Part shown: one piece after another, positions 36,134 through 49,890 of the stretch
Layout: each line of letters begins with the position of its first letter
Numbering within the stretch: position 1 is the first letter of the stretch
Source: Apostichopus japonicus
Lineage: Eukaryota > Echinodermata > Holothuroidea > Aspidochirotida > Stichopodidae
Direction of reading: 5' to 3'
Assembly (NCBI RefSeq): GCF_037975245.1
Contig: NC_092576.1
Coordinates: 4,913,501-4,977,500, forward strand
DNA: 64,000 nucleotides
Position numbers and translations under genes: made by a program
Notes under the pieces: generated by a model
What the model saw: the letters and a program-made list of their open reading frames with translations, nothing else
What the model was told of the DNA's origin: nothing
Database searches by the model: none

Positions 36134-37326
36134 GATTTGGGTTACAGATTAAGATACAAATTGACATGATAGATGGTTTTGGTCATTTGGCGTTTGCGCT
36201 CGCAATTCTGTCCATTAGTCACAGATGCACTCTGTCAGGCATACACACACTCGTACGAGGAGTCTTGCAGCACGTTTTCTTAAGACTCTCTCGCATATAA
36301 CCTCACAAGTACACAACAAAAGTACGTTTTAACCTCAACTAAAAAACGTACCATCGATCTGATGTGTATTGGTTTCCATATTTCACCGGCGACTAACGAA
36401 GGTCATGTTTATGCAAACGTTCAATGGAGTACAATATCTGTTGCCACAATACATTATATGTAAAGATTTCACATGGTAGACGCATCCGTGGAGAATACCC
36501 CTACGACGAGAGACTCAATCATCCATGTTAGGAAAGTAGACTATTGTGACAAAATACCACACTGTCTTTCACTCTGATGGCATGGAATAGGACAGCATTA
36601 CAGAGTACAGCAACAGCATTCTCTACGACGGGAACGTCAATGTATGCAATGCAACAATTTATCAGTGTTGAACCAATCTTGACGATAATCTATAACTACA
36701 TCCGGGAAGGGGAGGACCAGCGAGGGAATGGTGAGATGGAATATTGTACAGGTCAGTGGCACGCGCACAGAGGTGGGTGTCAGATCCAAACACTTCCCCC
36801 ACCCCCATCGTCAGTCGGAGATGATTCAGTCGCGTAATCTTTTACATTCAGTTTGGAACGAATTAGACCACGCTGAGTGGAACTCCGTTTTCAACTTCAC
36901 ATGATTTCAATTGTGTTGGGGCTGATCTAGGCAAGGGGCACGAACCTTTATGGAAGGGTTTCTTGGATCAGGTATACGCCTACGATGAGAGACTCAATCA
37001 TTAAATGCTTAGAAGGTACAGAATATAGGTGATTTGTAATAATTTCAAATGAAAGCTAATAGCAAATCAAGTCATTTTAAGAGTCAAAGTATAGAATTTA
37101 TTAAGTATAGTCTAGTCCAGTTTGTTCTAAATGGATATGTATAACGTGGTGACATCATAAACAGCGACGATTAAATCCTAACTGCAACTAATAACAATCA
37201 ATAACTTATGGAATTACTAAAGTCAGGGCGAAGAAAAGTAATATAATTTCAATTGGTAAGTAGAGTGTGCAATGTACCATGATGTTATGTTCATGTTTAG
37301 TAGTTATCCACTCTACCACTTGTTCA
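36134..37326. other. intergenic, unit 2 copy of 8550-9741
   Basis: Close copy of the unit 1 stretch with small indels. I see no gene. Confidence 0.4.
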
Positions 37327-37508
37327 ATCACTTCTCGACCTTTTGGCTAAGATCATGTTCTCTTTTCGAGGGGAATAGTGTTGCACACCCAACGATGATC
37401 ACACAGTCACAGTCCCGATGCAAGGGGACTGGGGTTGAGAGCGGATCAGTCGTTGGTAGTTTGGTTTTCGTGCCCAGGATATTTCCTGGGCGACTTTTTC
37501 TTAAAAAG
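37327..37508 (+). mobile_element. U2 snRNA-headed SINE-like insertion, copy 2
   Basis: Orthologous to copy 1 at 9742. It keeps the U2-like start (ATCaCTTCTCGaCCTTTTGG) but has lost about 11 bases covering the branchpoint-recognition region. Both downstream hairpins remain. It was inherited with the unit duplication and is drifting, so it is not a functional U2 gene. Confidence 0.7.
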
Positions 37509-37674
37509 TAATTATCTTCTACTCATGGCTTAAAAGTTTTGTTATGGGTTTGCAGGTCGGTTTCTGTCACTCGTAGTTTTCCTTAACCTATTCGATGGTT
37601 ATCTCTCTACTTTCGTTTTAATACGGTTACGCTTTCTTTTCCGCAGTTTCTATCGTTGTCAGCTGTTAATTTTC

Positions 37675-37863
<189 letters not shown>

Positions 37864-38062
37864 GAAGAAGAAATATATGTTCACAAACGTTATCCGTATG
37901 CATGACAGGAAATGGATGTTTTCTCATGTTTATATTAATGCAAATTGTATCGTGTAAAGATGGTTTCAACGTTTCGTCTATAACATAACAATTGTGAAAA
38001 AATAATCAAACTACAACAAAATTTCCTAATCTTGACTTTACATATGTTTTTAATAATCTTGG

Positions 38063-41000
38063 TTATGATGTAATCTTTTGGTAATATACACAGTTCGGAT
38101 TCTCTCTGTATATCTGCTTGTTGTAGTTTTCATTGGACTGTTCCATCTCCTGATAATCCTGAATGTCATTAGGAGATGTCACATGGTCGCTAAAATAACC
38201 ATGTGTTACGGCTTTGTGACATTCAGTTGTCATCCTTTGAGATGATGGACTCAATGGTTGCGGTTCATTGTTGATCGTGGAAACGTCTGTACTCGAGCAT
38301 TGTGAGGTATTCCTGCGAAGTAATAATAATAATATAATTATTCATATCACGTCTGAAAAAGCTTGAGAAGATAATTTGCAGAGGCAACACGGTAATGTAA
38401 CAACGCTGTTTCTTCGCTATGTGTATCTTAGATGAATATCAGAAAATATATGTATACTGGATGGTTAACTAGTTATAACTGCAATACACTATTCGTAAAT
38501 GTAAGTTGGCCTGACGTTTCGATCAGGATCTTCTTCAGAGGCTAAATGACTAGTGGGCGAGCACTTGTCATCTAGCCTCTGAAGAAGATCCTGCTAGGAT
38601 CGAAACGTCAGGCCAACTTACTTTTACACATTCTCTTACACAGGCTCTCTAGTGGATAAGCAGTTTGCTAACAATTTTATGTTATTTTGCAATACACTAT
38701 AACACACATCAAACACTGAATGGTGAACTAGTTATATAACTGCAATACAACGTTACACACATCGTATGCACTTGATGGTTAATTAGTTATAACTGCAATA
38801 CATTATGATACACATCATATACACTGAATGGTTAACTAGTTATAACTGCAATACACTATAACACACATCGTAAACACTGGATGGTTAACTATAGTTATAA
38901 TTGCAATACACTAGAACACACATCAAACACTGGATGGTTAAGTAGTTATATAACTGCAATTCAACGTAACACACATCGTATGTACTGGATGGTTAAATAG
39001 TTATAACTACAATACATTATGATACACATCATGTACACTGGATGGTTTAACTAGTTATAACTGCAATACACTATAACACGCATCATAAACACTGGATGGC
39101 TAATCAGTTAATTACTACAATATACTATAACACACATCATAAACACTGGATGGTTAATCAGTTAATAAGTACAATATACTCAAATACACATCAAAGCACT
39201 GGATGGTTAATCAGTTATAACTACAACACACTAAATACACATTATATACACTGGATGGTTTATTAGTTATAACTGCCAATACACCCTTACAATGGCACAT
39301 ACACACATGTTAACCACATGTTAACTTCTTTATTTTCTAAGATCAAATACTACCTGCTGATAAACAACCCGCATGTAAACGCGAGCAGTATTAAGAGGAA
39401 GGAAATGACGGCAACCAATGACCAAACCAACAAATCTGAATCGTTTTTCTCGGCATCATCTTGCAAAGAATCATCTTCTGAAACTATGGAGGGATAAATG
39501 ATACCAAATTCATGTTTTAAGTAAAGTTAGTTCAATACTTTAGGAATATAGTTGAACGATATGATCTTCTTCAATTTTCTGTTCAATGGAGCCGAATCAA
39601 TGTGAATCACATCTTTTATACTAAGCTATTTTCACTTTGGCAAACCTAACGTTGTTTTTAAAGGCATGCACTTAAGGTCGTTATAAATGTACCAGTCACA
39701 TGTTTTACATGCATAGACTTAATAGTTCATTACTTATTTGATGTTTTCTTAAAGAGTCCTTTTCTTACAATAATGAACAATTAATTTTGGATTTAATTTT
39801 CGTAATGTTAATGTAGTTTACCTGATTCATCTGAGCTCTCAAAGAAGATAAAGTTGATGGCCAGGTTCTGACTGACTAATTCTATCCCTTTAAACTGACA
39901 TGAAATGTTGACGTGAGTTCCAGTTGGTAATAGAAGTAATGTAGATTCTGAGTCTGTGGTGTTTTTTCTCTCCTTGTTCTGTTTGTATAGTACATTGTGT
40001 ACATTGAATGGGTCTACATCTTCACCATTCACAACCCACGTTAGGCTAGCAGGTGGTCTGGATCCAACCGCCAAACATGTTATCTCCAGAGGCTCACCCG
40101 CTTTTACCACGTGATCATATGTACTTCGCGGTTCACTAAATGTATGCTCGTCAAATGACAACGAAAGCTCTGGGATCACTGAGAAAGGAAATATCTAAGA
40201 TATTTTGTAAGTTGTACTTACATATTATATCACTCTTCTTTCACATATGTCAAGAAAAACGTTGAATGTAGCCATTTTACTGTCATGGTATTTGCTGTTG
40301 CTGTATTGTGTCATATTTTACATGTTAATGAAAAACAGAGTAAGAAGTTCTCTCAAAGTAGTGTGCTGAAAACTTGACAACCAGTGCCTTTAAGTCAATA
40401 AAGCTGCAGGAAATGATTTTATTAAACCTTCAAAGAACATTTATATTTTAGAAGCCATCACCTATGTTCTAAACTGACTGCTGTGTGCTATACAATAAAG
40501 TACAACCTACAATATCCTGCAATATTACCTAATTGTAGAATTATACTCCTTTAAAAACACGTTTTAATACAGAGCTACTCATTTGAACCATGTTGGACTT
40601 TTAAAGCCATTGTTATAATCTGTGTACTCTTTCAAAATTTGTTTATTTGATTTTGTTCTCAATTGTTCGTTTACGAAACATAACCTCACTTTCTTCAGAT
40701 TTTGGTATTGTCTTATTCCTTTTCTGAATCTTAACTTCTACCCTTCCTATTTTACAAGTATTGTAAGAGCAAGGTTATCAAAAACTTCCTGGTGAGAGAA
40801 ACATCAGTGTTTTAATTTGGAATTATTACAACAAATATTACAAAATACTAAATACAGGATGATTCCTAAGCTTTAGGTCTTACTAGGACTTTACATTTCC
40901 AACAGGTAACAAAAATTGTAAGAGTAGGAACTTAACAACTCCCTGGTAAGAGGGACAGCATTAATGTAATACTACTTACGCTTATGCTTGAGAAATTAAC

Positions 41001-41530
41001 GAACTGGGAGCGTGGAACAATTGATTCTAGATATGTCCTTCTTCTACTGAGATACAACTGTACATGTTTCAATAAAAGCTTAACGCCATGAATGAAAATA
41101 TATTAAACATATATTCAATACAGTATTATTCTTAATTTTAAGGTCCTTGACATCACATAGGACTGAAAATTCCTAACACGACAGGAAGTTTAATGTTTAT
41201 TTACTTACCTTCTGTTGTAACGTTGTAGCTCACAACATGGGTATAATTACGGCTACATCTATACAATCCTTGATGATTGAATGTAACATCTAAGATTGAT
41301 AATGAGTAGTTATTTGATAAGTGGACACCCGACAAAGATGAAACCTGAAATGTATTTGAAAATATGATTCGATCGTAAAGAAACCATTTGTTTCCTCTTG
41401 TCGCAGAATCATTACATTCCAAGATCACAGAATCTCTTTCGACCAGTCTGACTGATATTGAATTATCAAATCCATGAAAACCGCCAAAGTTGAATAAAAT
41501 CAAGAAAATTATCAAACAATATCCCTCCAT
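38063..41530 (-). CDS. A4: two-Ig transmembrane receptor, A2 type
   Basis: Exons on the minus strand are 41530-41209, 40178-39822, 39483-39354 and 38312-38063, giving 352 aa; exon lengths (322, 357, 130, 250) and phases match A2 exactly. The signal peptide is MEGYCLIIFLILFNFGG. Ig1 has the ILEC and GLYRC cysteines. Ig2 has GSRPPASLTWVVN. The tail has DYQEM and CVYYQKITS. Against A2, Ig1 differs at about a quarter of positions, clustered after NKW (FLYDRIIFSNTFQVSSLSG here). Tail and helix are nearly unchanged. It is intact in every exon and is the best-preserved copy of unit 2. Confidence 0.8.
38455..39300. repeat. intron 3 mini-satellite of A4, expanded
   Basis: More than ten units of the cactggatggttaactagtt / ataactgcaatacac family, interrupted by a fold-back insertion at 38493. 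It is the longest array of this family in the window. Confidence 0.85.
38493..38688. mobile_element. fold-back insertion with PLE-like motif
   Basis: A 196-bp insert lies between two copies of gcaatacactat (38481-38492 and 38689-38700), which act as a 12-bp target duplication. Arms 38501-38550 and 38567-38621 are inverted copies around a 16-base loop, with one small insertion in the right arm. The arm contains cctgacgtttcgatcaggat, the cgtttcg motif seen at the ends of Penelope-like elements. The host array is itself repetitive, so the duplication could partly be array sequence. Confidence 0.75.
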
Positions 41531-41625
41531 ATTGTACCAAAGCCGCTCTTAATTTTAACCTCTTTACGTATTGTTCGTTCTTGCTGTTGTATTCCTTTTC
41601 AGTTCGACGAAATAATGAATCTCAT

Positions 41626-42740
41626 TCACAAATTCTGAGTCTGTGGTGTTTGTCCTCTCCTTGTTTGGTAAAATAGTACATTGTTTACATTGGATGCACC
41701 TATTACAGCTTCGTCATTCACAACCCACGTTAGGCTAGCAGGAGGCCTTGATCCACTCGCCATACATTTTATACCCAGCAGCCTGCTCGCTATTACACGT
41801 ATAGTCATAAGGACTTCGCGATTCACGAAATGTATGCTCGTCAAACGAAAAGGTAAGCTCTGGGATCCCTGGAAAGGAAAATAATCTAAGATATTTTAAC
41901 AAAGTCCAATTTGAAATTATTATTATATCAACATTCTTTACCTTATGTCAAGACAAACGTTAAATGAATCTATTTTCCGCTAATGGTATTTACTGTTCCT
42001 GTATGGAACATGTTAAGGAAAACACTGAGTAAGATGTTCTCTCAAAATATTATCCTTATTTTTGCCGACTTGGCAACCAATTCCTCTACATTAAGGTCAT
42101 TAAAACTGCAAGGTATCATATGATAAGAGTTTCAAAGAATACGTATGACTGTTTACGTCATCTCTTTCTTCCTAGTAAGCTAACTGTTCGGTACAATAAC
42201 CCAGAGTACAACCCACAATATCCTGCAATATAACATAGGTTTAGAATACTCCATTTGAAAAAAACACGTTTATATACAGACCTGCTCTATTTTATCCAAA
42301 CTGAAGTATTAGCGCCTTGGTTATAATCTTTTTATACTTAAAACTTTCACTTCTTTGATCTGTTTCAAACATTCTCCTACTAAACATGACCTAACATTTT
42401 TGTTCTTTATTCCTTTTCTGAATCTTAACTTCTACAGTTCCTGTATTTCAGTAAAATCATCAACGTCTAATCCTTCATATTCGACAAAATAAGATGCTTA
42501 ACTTTTAGATCCTTCACAGATAGGACTATAAATTTCTAAGGTGTCAGGAGGTCACAATCTTGTCAAAATGTTTCCTTTCTACAAGAAGGCTGTATATAGT
42601 TACAACATGGGTATTGCTATCATAAATACTACCCACACCTATGCACATACCGTGCTGATATTATGAGAAGTCGTCTGGCAGCAAGCCGATACCTGTCAAG
42701 GAAACAACAGGAAGCGATGTTTCGAATAAGGGTAGATAAT
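41626..42740 (-). pseudogene. psi-C, unit 2
   Basis: Ig2 remnant at 41870-41626 (LLGIKCMASGSRPPASLTW is readable, then a frameshift) and degenerate Ig1 remnant at about 42735-42545. The layout is the same as 17740-18868 and no TM or tail exon is present. The LGIKCMA block is shared with the functional A3 Ig2 exon and not with A1. Confidence 0.7.
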
Positions 42741-45048
42741 CAAACACTAAGGATCATTTTTCCCTCTTGTTTTTGCAGATCCTTCGTCCGTAGGTGACAG
42801 AAGCAAACCATGGGTAGTGGAATCCATCAACAGCAAAGCTAGTGAGTTAAAAAGAAACTCTTCAGACGGAGAAAAACTTACTTTAAGCCACATTTATTGT
42901 TTATTGTTCATCAGATGTCAATCATGTCATTATACTATTTTTTTTAGGTGACAAGTCGATGTTGACTAACGACATGAAAGCGATAGTTCCATAAATACAT
43001 CTTGTTATTATCCGAAAAATGAAAAGAAAACGACAATGGGCTGTCACGCACTGAAGTGGAGTGTTAAGTTTCAACAAGACTTTCCACGGAGTTGCATATC
43101 TCATCGAAACCGTCCATCAACCAATTTATCATGTGACCTTGCAGAATGGTATGTTAAAAATTAAAAACAAGGACATTACGTGTATTGCACGCCATATCTT
43201 GGCCATTTGTCGTTTGAGTACAATGCAGATGAAAAACAATATTCAGTTTGACGTTTAGGAATCAATTAAGTGGCCGACTTAAAAGCTGAGGCTACTGGAT
43301 TCTGGATTCATGTATAGTATATGTGTTTTATAATTTAAAGTCACCTTTCTTCACCTTTTCTTTACATCGGTTGGTTACAAATCGCTTTGTTTTGCAATGC
43401 TTATAATTGTCTGGACTATTTTGGATGAAATGAGGCTAACTGCAGCAAGAGTAACGGCTGCGTACTTAAGCCTATACTAGTGTTTGTTATAATCCTATTT
43501 GAATAATTCTTAAAATTTAAAAGTAGCCGCATGCACAAGTACTTAAACAATATGTGTGCAATTAATCTTCAAAATACAAGACACACACGATTCAATTTCT
43601 TTGTTGTGACTTACAGTGCTTTTTCATTTTTTGTTTCATTTCTTTTAAGAAATAGTTCACCTCTCGAGTACTTTTTCCCGATCATGTTTACAAAATTATC
43701 AGTTTCGACAGAGCCCCGGCGAAGCCTTCGATCACATGGTAACAATAATTTCATTGTTTGTGCTGTTGCTAAGCATTGCATATCACATATTTCATAAATG
43801 TCTGACTGCTTAATTAGTGTGCTTAGTAATCAGTGACAAAGCAAAACAAATATCAGCAATAAGAGAGAAATGTATGATTGAAAAGTGATTTTTTTTCTGT
43901 GATAAAGCAAGCGTGCTCACCCTGGGCCCCAATCACCTCACATCGATACTAAAACTGTGTATGACCACAACCGTGCTATGTCGTGTGAGGTATCTTGAGT
44001 TCCGTGGAGAGGAAAGATACGCTACACACATGATTGAACTTAAAGGATGGTTAGCAATCTATAGCGTTTTATAAGCTGATAGTAATCGATACTCGTACAG
44101 AAGTTATTATGCCACCATTATAATAAAACCTATTTTACAACATTCAAAGTATGGATTTTTACAGCTTAATTTGTCAGAGAGAAATGTATCATCAACACCC
44201 TTTAAGTTACCCATAAAAGAGCCTGGACACGAAAATGTATCATGGCTGATTATGGATAATAATTAGGAACCTTGTAATGCACAAGATGTGGGACATTTGG
44301 TATATCCAATAGAGGTCCTAGTGAAAAGCCCACAGTGGGAGTGAAGTGACTGTTAAGATATATTAAATAAACTCGTAAAGTATCTATAAAGATACACATT
44401 ACAGTAAAGACATATAGATTGAATATGTCCAATAGTCACAATGTCTTATTATTATGTCTCAAGAAACGCCTACGTAATATTTAAACATGCCCATCAGCTG
44501 TAGGTATTTTATGACGTTTAAGTACTGACCAGTGATATAGTTGTACATTTGTGTAAACCAAACATAAACGCCCACGTAAAACTATACGTAATCATACGCA
44601 TTGGCAAACAGATCTATTGACGTGCAAACAATATGTAGTCACATGTTCATACATTTATGTAAAACCTAAATATAATCGCGTAAAACATGTGCAATGGCAT
44701 CCATCAGTACGTTGACTCAAATTCTAGTACTCGAGTGTTCCTTTAGGAAATAAAATTACAATTTTTTAACTAAATTCCTCATATAAACTGTAAACCAAAA
44801 TGCATCTTATATTTACATTTGTTTCGATATAAAGTACAATCTTAAATAATAATGATCCCTTTTCTGCAATATTTGTTTTTATCATCATTTATTATACCGG
44901 CAAACCCTCAGCTAAAAAATGGTACCATTGGACCTTCCCATCATATGGTAGCTGATGGCTATCAAAACTCTTTCAAATTTTGCGAGATTGACCGTTTAGA
45001 TTTAGGGCTAGAATAGGTCGCAGGTTAGTATAGTGCTCCCCGACCGAA

Positions 45049-45051
45049 TAA

Positions 45052-45083
<32 letters not shown>

Positions 45084-45084
45084 G

Positions 45085-45150
<66 letters not shown>
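45049..45150. repeat. (AT)n microsatellite
   Basis: Unit 2 counterpart of 21153-21343, about half as long. Confidence 0.95.
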
Positions 45151-45153
<3 letters not shown>

Positions 45154-45227
45154 ATGAACAACTAAAATACTGCTACATTTTCTCAGTGTATGAACAAGTG
45201 TGTTGTAATTATTTTCATGTAACTGTC

Positions 45228-45290
45228 TTTTAGCGCCGTCGAACAACTGTTGTTGATGTTGGCGCTATATAAATATTTCTTCTTCTTATT
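45228..45290 (+). mobile_element. short LINE/SINE 3'-tail fragment, unit 2
   Basis: Same ttggcgctatataaatat tail as at 21418. Confidence 0.5.
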
Positions 45291-46936
45291 TTAATATTTA
45301 CAAGGAAACTTGAAATCATATACCGCAGTATACCATATACATGTCATAAAATACGATTAAAATAAATAACAGGATTGTCAAATATACAGCATGCATGCAT
45401 GCATAGGATATAGACCTATGTGTAATTATTCAAAAAACGTTCTTTGCTTTTACGCATTTACGGTAACTTCGCGTGTTCCCTACCTTACTGTACACGTGTT
45501 ATAAATATGTAGCTGCATTGATAGACACCGTATAGTTGCTGTGTTCATTTAATCAAATTGTGACCACTTTTTCAATCGTAATTTTAATCCATAAAGCCTT
45601 AACGGAAATGACCAAAATTAACACAGTGAAACTAAGAACATTCAGTTTTGTATTTTGAGACATTTAAGTGGATTATACTTGACCCATTTTAACGGAATTA
45701 TATATACTATAAACTTAAAAAAGTATTCTATACAATTTTGGAACATATTTCATTGCTTCCTTCAATTTATCTCCCGAGTTCTACAAGTATCATTCTTGTC
45801 AATTTCTGGCGGAATTCCGGTCAAATCATCGATAAAACTGAATTGCTAATGGATAGAACTAAAAAGCTTAGCATTATCAGCGAGAACGTCATCATTGTTA
45901 TCCTTTAAAAGAACGTTAATAACGTCACTCTGGCGCATTTAGCGCATACCATCATAACATGTATTACATATATACGTCAAACAATAAAGCCAATAACAGA
46001 TTCGCTCATTAAGGAGCCACTTAATGAATTTGTTTATCACTATTTCAATCCGAAAGAAAATGAAAGTGTCTACAATAGGTAGTTAAAGGCATGAAATGAA
46101 AATAACGTAAAACTTCAGTTTTTTTTTAAGACGGGATACTTTTAAAGATCATGTACTTTCTAACTGGTCATAACATTATGAGCACTAAAAGCAAACAGCA
46201 AGTAGTTAAAATAAGTGGTAAGTTTGTTACGTGACTTTCAAAGTTGAGTCTCAATACTGGTGTTTATAAGTACTGAACTGGTTGGGTAATCAGGCAGTGC
46301 CCGGTGATTCATATCAGTAGTAGTCCTATGACCACTAGCATCCATTATAACCTCTAAAGCAAACCAACTAATTTGTTGTTGTATTTTGTTCCTGGAAATT
46401 CCGATACCGCAGATATTAAAGATATTCAAATTTAATCCCTTCTTTTCCTATCAGGATACTATAACCAACGTAGTTGCAAATACTTTCAAATATTTGTAAT
46501 AAGACGATTGTCACTTTTATACACTGAAAAGAAGAATTATCAACAAAAACAAGAAATTACACAGATAAAAACAGTGAAATTAAATGTTGACTATCAACCT
46601 GTGTATTTCATTATTCGTATTCTTTTTTACTTTCTTCAATAGTTTGTCTCCTGAAATCCATTTAAAACAGCAGACGTTCTTGCATTTACTTATTTTAGAT
46701 ATGTACATGCACGGACACTTAATGCAAAGTGCTGCGAATTCTCATTCGTAACACGTTAACCAAGATACACGTAAAACATCTTTAATAAAGACATCCATCA
46801 GAACTCATGAAAACGTATCTGTGAGTTATAAAATTCTCATTCATGACAATGTCATGTTTTATATACAAAGTAATGCCCATGTTAACCATGTGCAATGAGA
46901 CTCTTCAGAAGACAATCTATACTGTAGTGTAAAAAG

Positions 46937-47292
46937 CAGTGGCGTAGGAAGGTACTTTTGAGTGGGGGGGGGGGCTGAAGACTGATGGCCGGCCTGGGGG
47001 AGGGGTCCCCCTCCCCTTTGGAATTTTTTGCATTTCCAGGTAGCCTCAGATGCAATTTGGTGCAATATAGCACACTTCAACACCCACTTCATTTTGTAAA
47101 CTTAATTTTGTATTTTCACCAGGCCTTAGATGCAATTTGGTGCTCCAAATGAGATTTTTTCTCATTTGGAAATGAAAAAGGGATTTTCTGACTTGCGAAG
47201 CGTGGGGGCGGAATGATACTTCCGCCCCTCCACATTTTTCACTGGGGGGGGGGCTGGCGCCCCCCCCCAGCCCCCCGGTTCCTACGCCCTTG
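46937..47292. mobile_element. TIR element at deletion junction in B2
   Basis: About 356 bp. The left end reads CAGTGGCGTAGGAA and the right end reads TTCCTACGCCCTTG, imperfect inverted repeats of a hAT-like style. The interior has G- and C-runs that can pair near each end and two copies of agatgcaatttggtgc. No flanking duplication is seen. The left flank matches 22921 and the right flank matches 27327, so the element sits exactly where 4.4 kb of unit 1 sequence is missing. Confidence 0.75.
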
Positions 47293-47552
47293 TCCTGTAT
47301 TACTAGCGAGTAGTTTTCCGACAGAGAGACACCTTCTATTGGATGGGTGTTAATATAGTTGAAGTAAAGCAATTCACCGTCAAACCACCATAGTTTAGTT
47401 CTTTTCTTCTCAGATATATCACATTTTAAGATCACATATGAACTAAGATGAACCACCTTGCGTGATACTTCAGTATTGGCTCTTACAATCTTAACTCTTA
47501 GCAAACCAGTAACGATAAATAAAACCAAGACTTTCAGATGTATCCTATCCAT
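47293..47552 (-). pseudogene. B2: truncated type B first exon
   Basis: Signal peptide and the first part of Ig1 are nearly identical to B1 (MDRIHLKVLVLFIVTG, then C44 and W55-W56). The exon ends after YSLVIQD, where the frame enters the TIR element and reads on as low-complexity sequence. The second Ig1 cysteine, the donor site, Ig2, TM and tail are gone. It cannot make a type B receptor. A short secreted fragment is formally possible but unlikely. Confidence 0.8.
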
Positions 47553-48174
47553 GATGACAATTTTGAAACTCATTGAAACTCATTGCTAATCTCATGAGTT
47601 CCAGTTCATGACTACAATTCGTCATTACCTGTGAGACAAAATGAAATGGGATGCCGCGGTTAGTATAGAAATGGGAAAGATTAGTAACATGAATTCACAA
47701 AGCAGTGAAAATAAAACTACTTGCTTTAAAAGTTGAATCTAACATAGCTGATGCAATTAGTTCAAGTGATCCGTAATAAATATTAGTAAATAATCAGATT
47801 TTTATTACTTCCTCTTTTCTCTCCAGTGATTAAAAAGCCAGTGACATTTGAATACGGTTATTTAAGCAATTATTAACGGTTTGTTTATGAAGTACCGGAT
47901 AAGTAGCTGGATAATAATGTAAGGGACCATTTTTATTTATGTTTCAATGCAGTTTACAATATAAACAGGAAACAAGTTTAACGAAACTAAAAGAATCATA
48001 TTGTGTTCGAATTAATATTCATATATCATATTGGTCAAGATAGCTGTCTTCTCCTTATCGGTTCTAAACTCTGTAATAAGGTATGTATCAACTGAAATAA
48101 ATTATAGGTGCTCGATGAGCGTTCACCTGCCAAGTGTGCACATAATATACACTTATACCCATTACTAACGGCAG
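47553..48174. other. 5' flank of B2
   Basis: Copy of 27587-28300. It keeps the same leader and acceptor. I see no other feature. Confidence 0.4.
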
Positions 48175-48843
48175 TAGCGTTTTTTTTTTTTTTTTGTCAC
48201 TGAATGATGTTTGGGTGTGTTCCGGTTGAATATTTTATGGCGTTTATTATTGGGTGGGAAGTGTTTATCGACTATTTTGAGGAATTATTTTCCGATATTA
48301 ATGGTTACGCTCTTTCTTAAAGAGGGTTAAAGATGGTAATTTTACGTTGGAGATTTTTCCGTTTTTTCCGGTATAGTTCCTTGGTGGTTTAGACGATAGG
48401 AGTAGAAGCTGTTATTGAACGCTTGTTGGTAGACATGGCTGGCTTTATTGAACATATCTTGGTTTGATAACAGTTTGTTAAGACGATGTTTATAACGTCG
48501 TGGGTGCTTTGCAGATTTGAAGGAGGGTGATTAGAATTGGCATGTACTAAGTATTATTCGGTGTCGTATAAGAGCCGTACTCGTTCTTAATAAGATTGAG
48601 GGTGACTTCGAGGTAATTGACAACTTTGAGGTTGGCTTCAATGGTGAATTTTAGTTTATACTTTCCAAATATTTGCACTAAAGATCCTTCTGTATTTGTT
48701 TTGTGACTCTTGGGTTCGTTAAATGCGGCGAGACGACCGTCTCTGTACAAACTGATGTTATCTTTACTATATTTTGGGGTGATCTGGTACATCAGGTATG
48801 TGCCAACTAGCTCACATACTTCGGCACCGTCGAAGCTACCCAT
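48175..48843 (-). pseudogene. degenerate Penelope-like reverse transcriptase, unit 2
   Basis: Opens with MGSFDGAEVCELVGTYLMYQ in frame, then the dead YRDG motif and TTPNNT, followed by a stop and frame breaks. It is orthologous to 28285-28985. Confidence 0.75.
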
Positions 48844-49890
48844 GGTGACAGCTATTGGTTGTCCGACTATCTGTTACTGTACTTGCAACAAATCGTTTTT
48901 TTTTTCACATAAGTTTAGCAAAACTTTATGAAATATTCACCGGATGAGTTCCGTTCCCTCTGCTAAAGGTTAAAGTTGGCTATAAGTTCTCGAAAGATTG
49001 GTAAGTTAGTGGTAGATATACAATTACACAAAACCTTATACAATTTAAACGGAGAATCAAGAAACTGAATAAGCTGAATACTTTATTTTGATTTATTGGC
49101 ATCTATATTGAAATTTAACTAATACAACTCATTATTCGTGACAAACTTTTACACATGTTGTTCATTGTTTTACTATTAAACAAGTTATAAGACGATGATC
49201 TCTAAATTAGGCAGTCAAGTTTAGACAAAAAAGAACATAGCAAGTCAGTACTTATGTTGTATGTATTATTACTTTTATGATAGCGATATTAAAGCTAAAG
49301 AATGCTGAGAGGAGTGATGATTGAAACAAGAAACAAGCACTGTATACGTCGATTAGACGTTGATGAAGGCAGATTGCAAATCGACAAACCATCACAATTA
49401 ATCACACTAAACAACAGTTGTAGGTTGCTTGCTGTTAAAGTTGTTGGAAAACTAATCCACGGGGACAACATTGAACTCCTAACGTTAACGCTGCAATGAC
49501 TAAGCAATGACGTAAGGTTCATTCAGGATATATTTCCGTCGTTTATAAAATAGTGAAGGTGAAATATTTGTTGATGCAGTCGGGTCCTCTTAGATGAGTT
49601 ATCTTGGAGAGCAAAATATCTTGATGTTTGAATATTTGGAGAACAGAGATGAGAGGTGGAAGTACAAACTTGTCGAATCGGTATATAAGTCCCAAAAACT
49701 TGCTAACACCCGTAATCGCAATGCATGTTAGGAAATTGATGTTTCACATTTAACTTACTGTAAAATGTATCGTCTGAATATGGTTTCAACAAATCGTCTA
49801 TGACATGAGACATTAGAATAGTAATCTAATTTCTGCAACAAAACTCCTATTCTTAACTTTACATACTGTATGTACTTCAAAATCTTCGGG
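48844..49890. other. unit 2/unit 3 boundary region
   Basis: Copy of 28986-30046. The unit junction is at about 49680. I see no gene. Confidence 0.5.

Larger units (their letters stand above)
42741..46936. other. intergenic, unit 2 copy of 18869-22921
   Basis: Close copy with small indels. It contains an (AT)n array and a LINE/SINE tail fragment. One block (about 46440-46655) has only a partial counterpart in unit 3 and none in unit 1. I see no gene. Confidence 0.5.
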
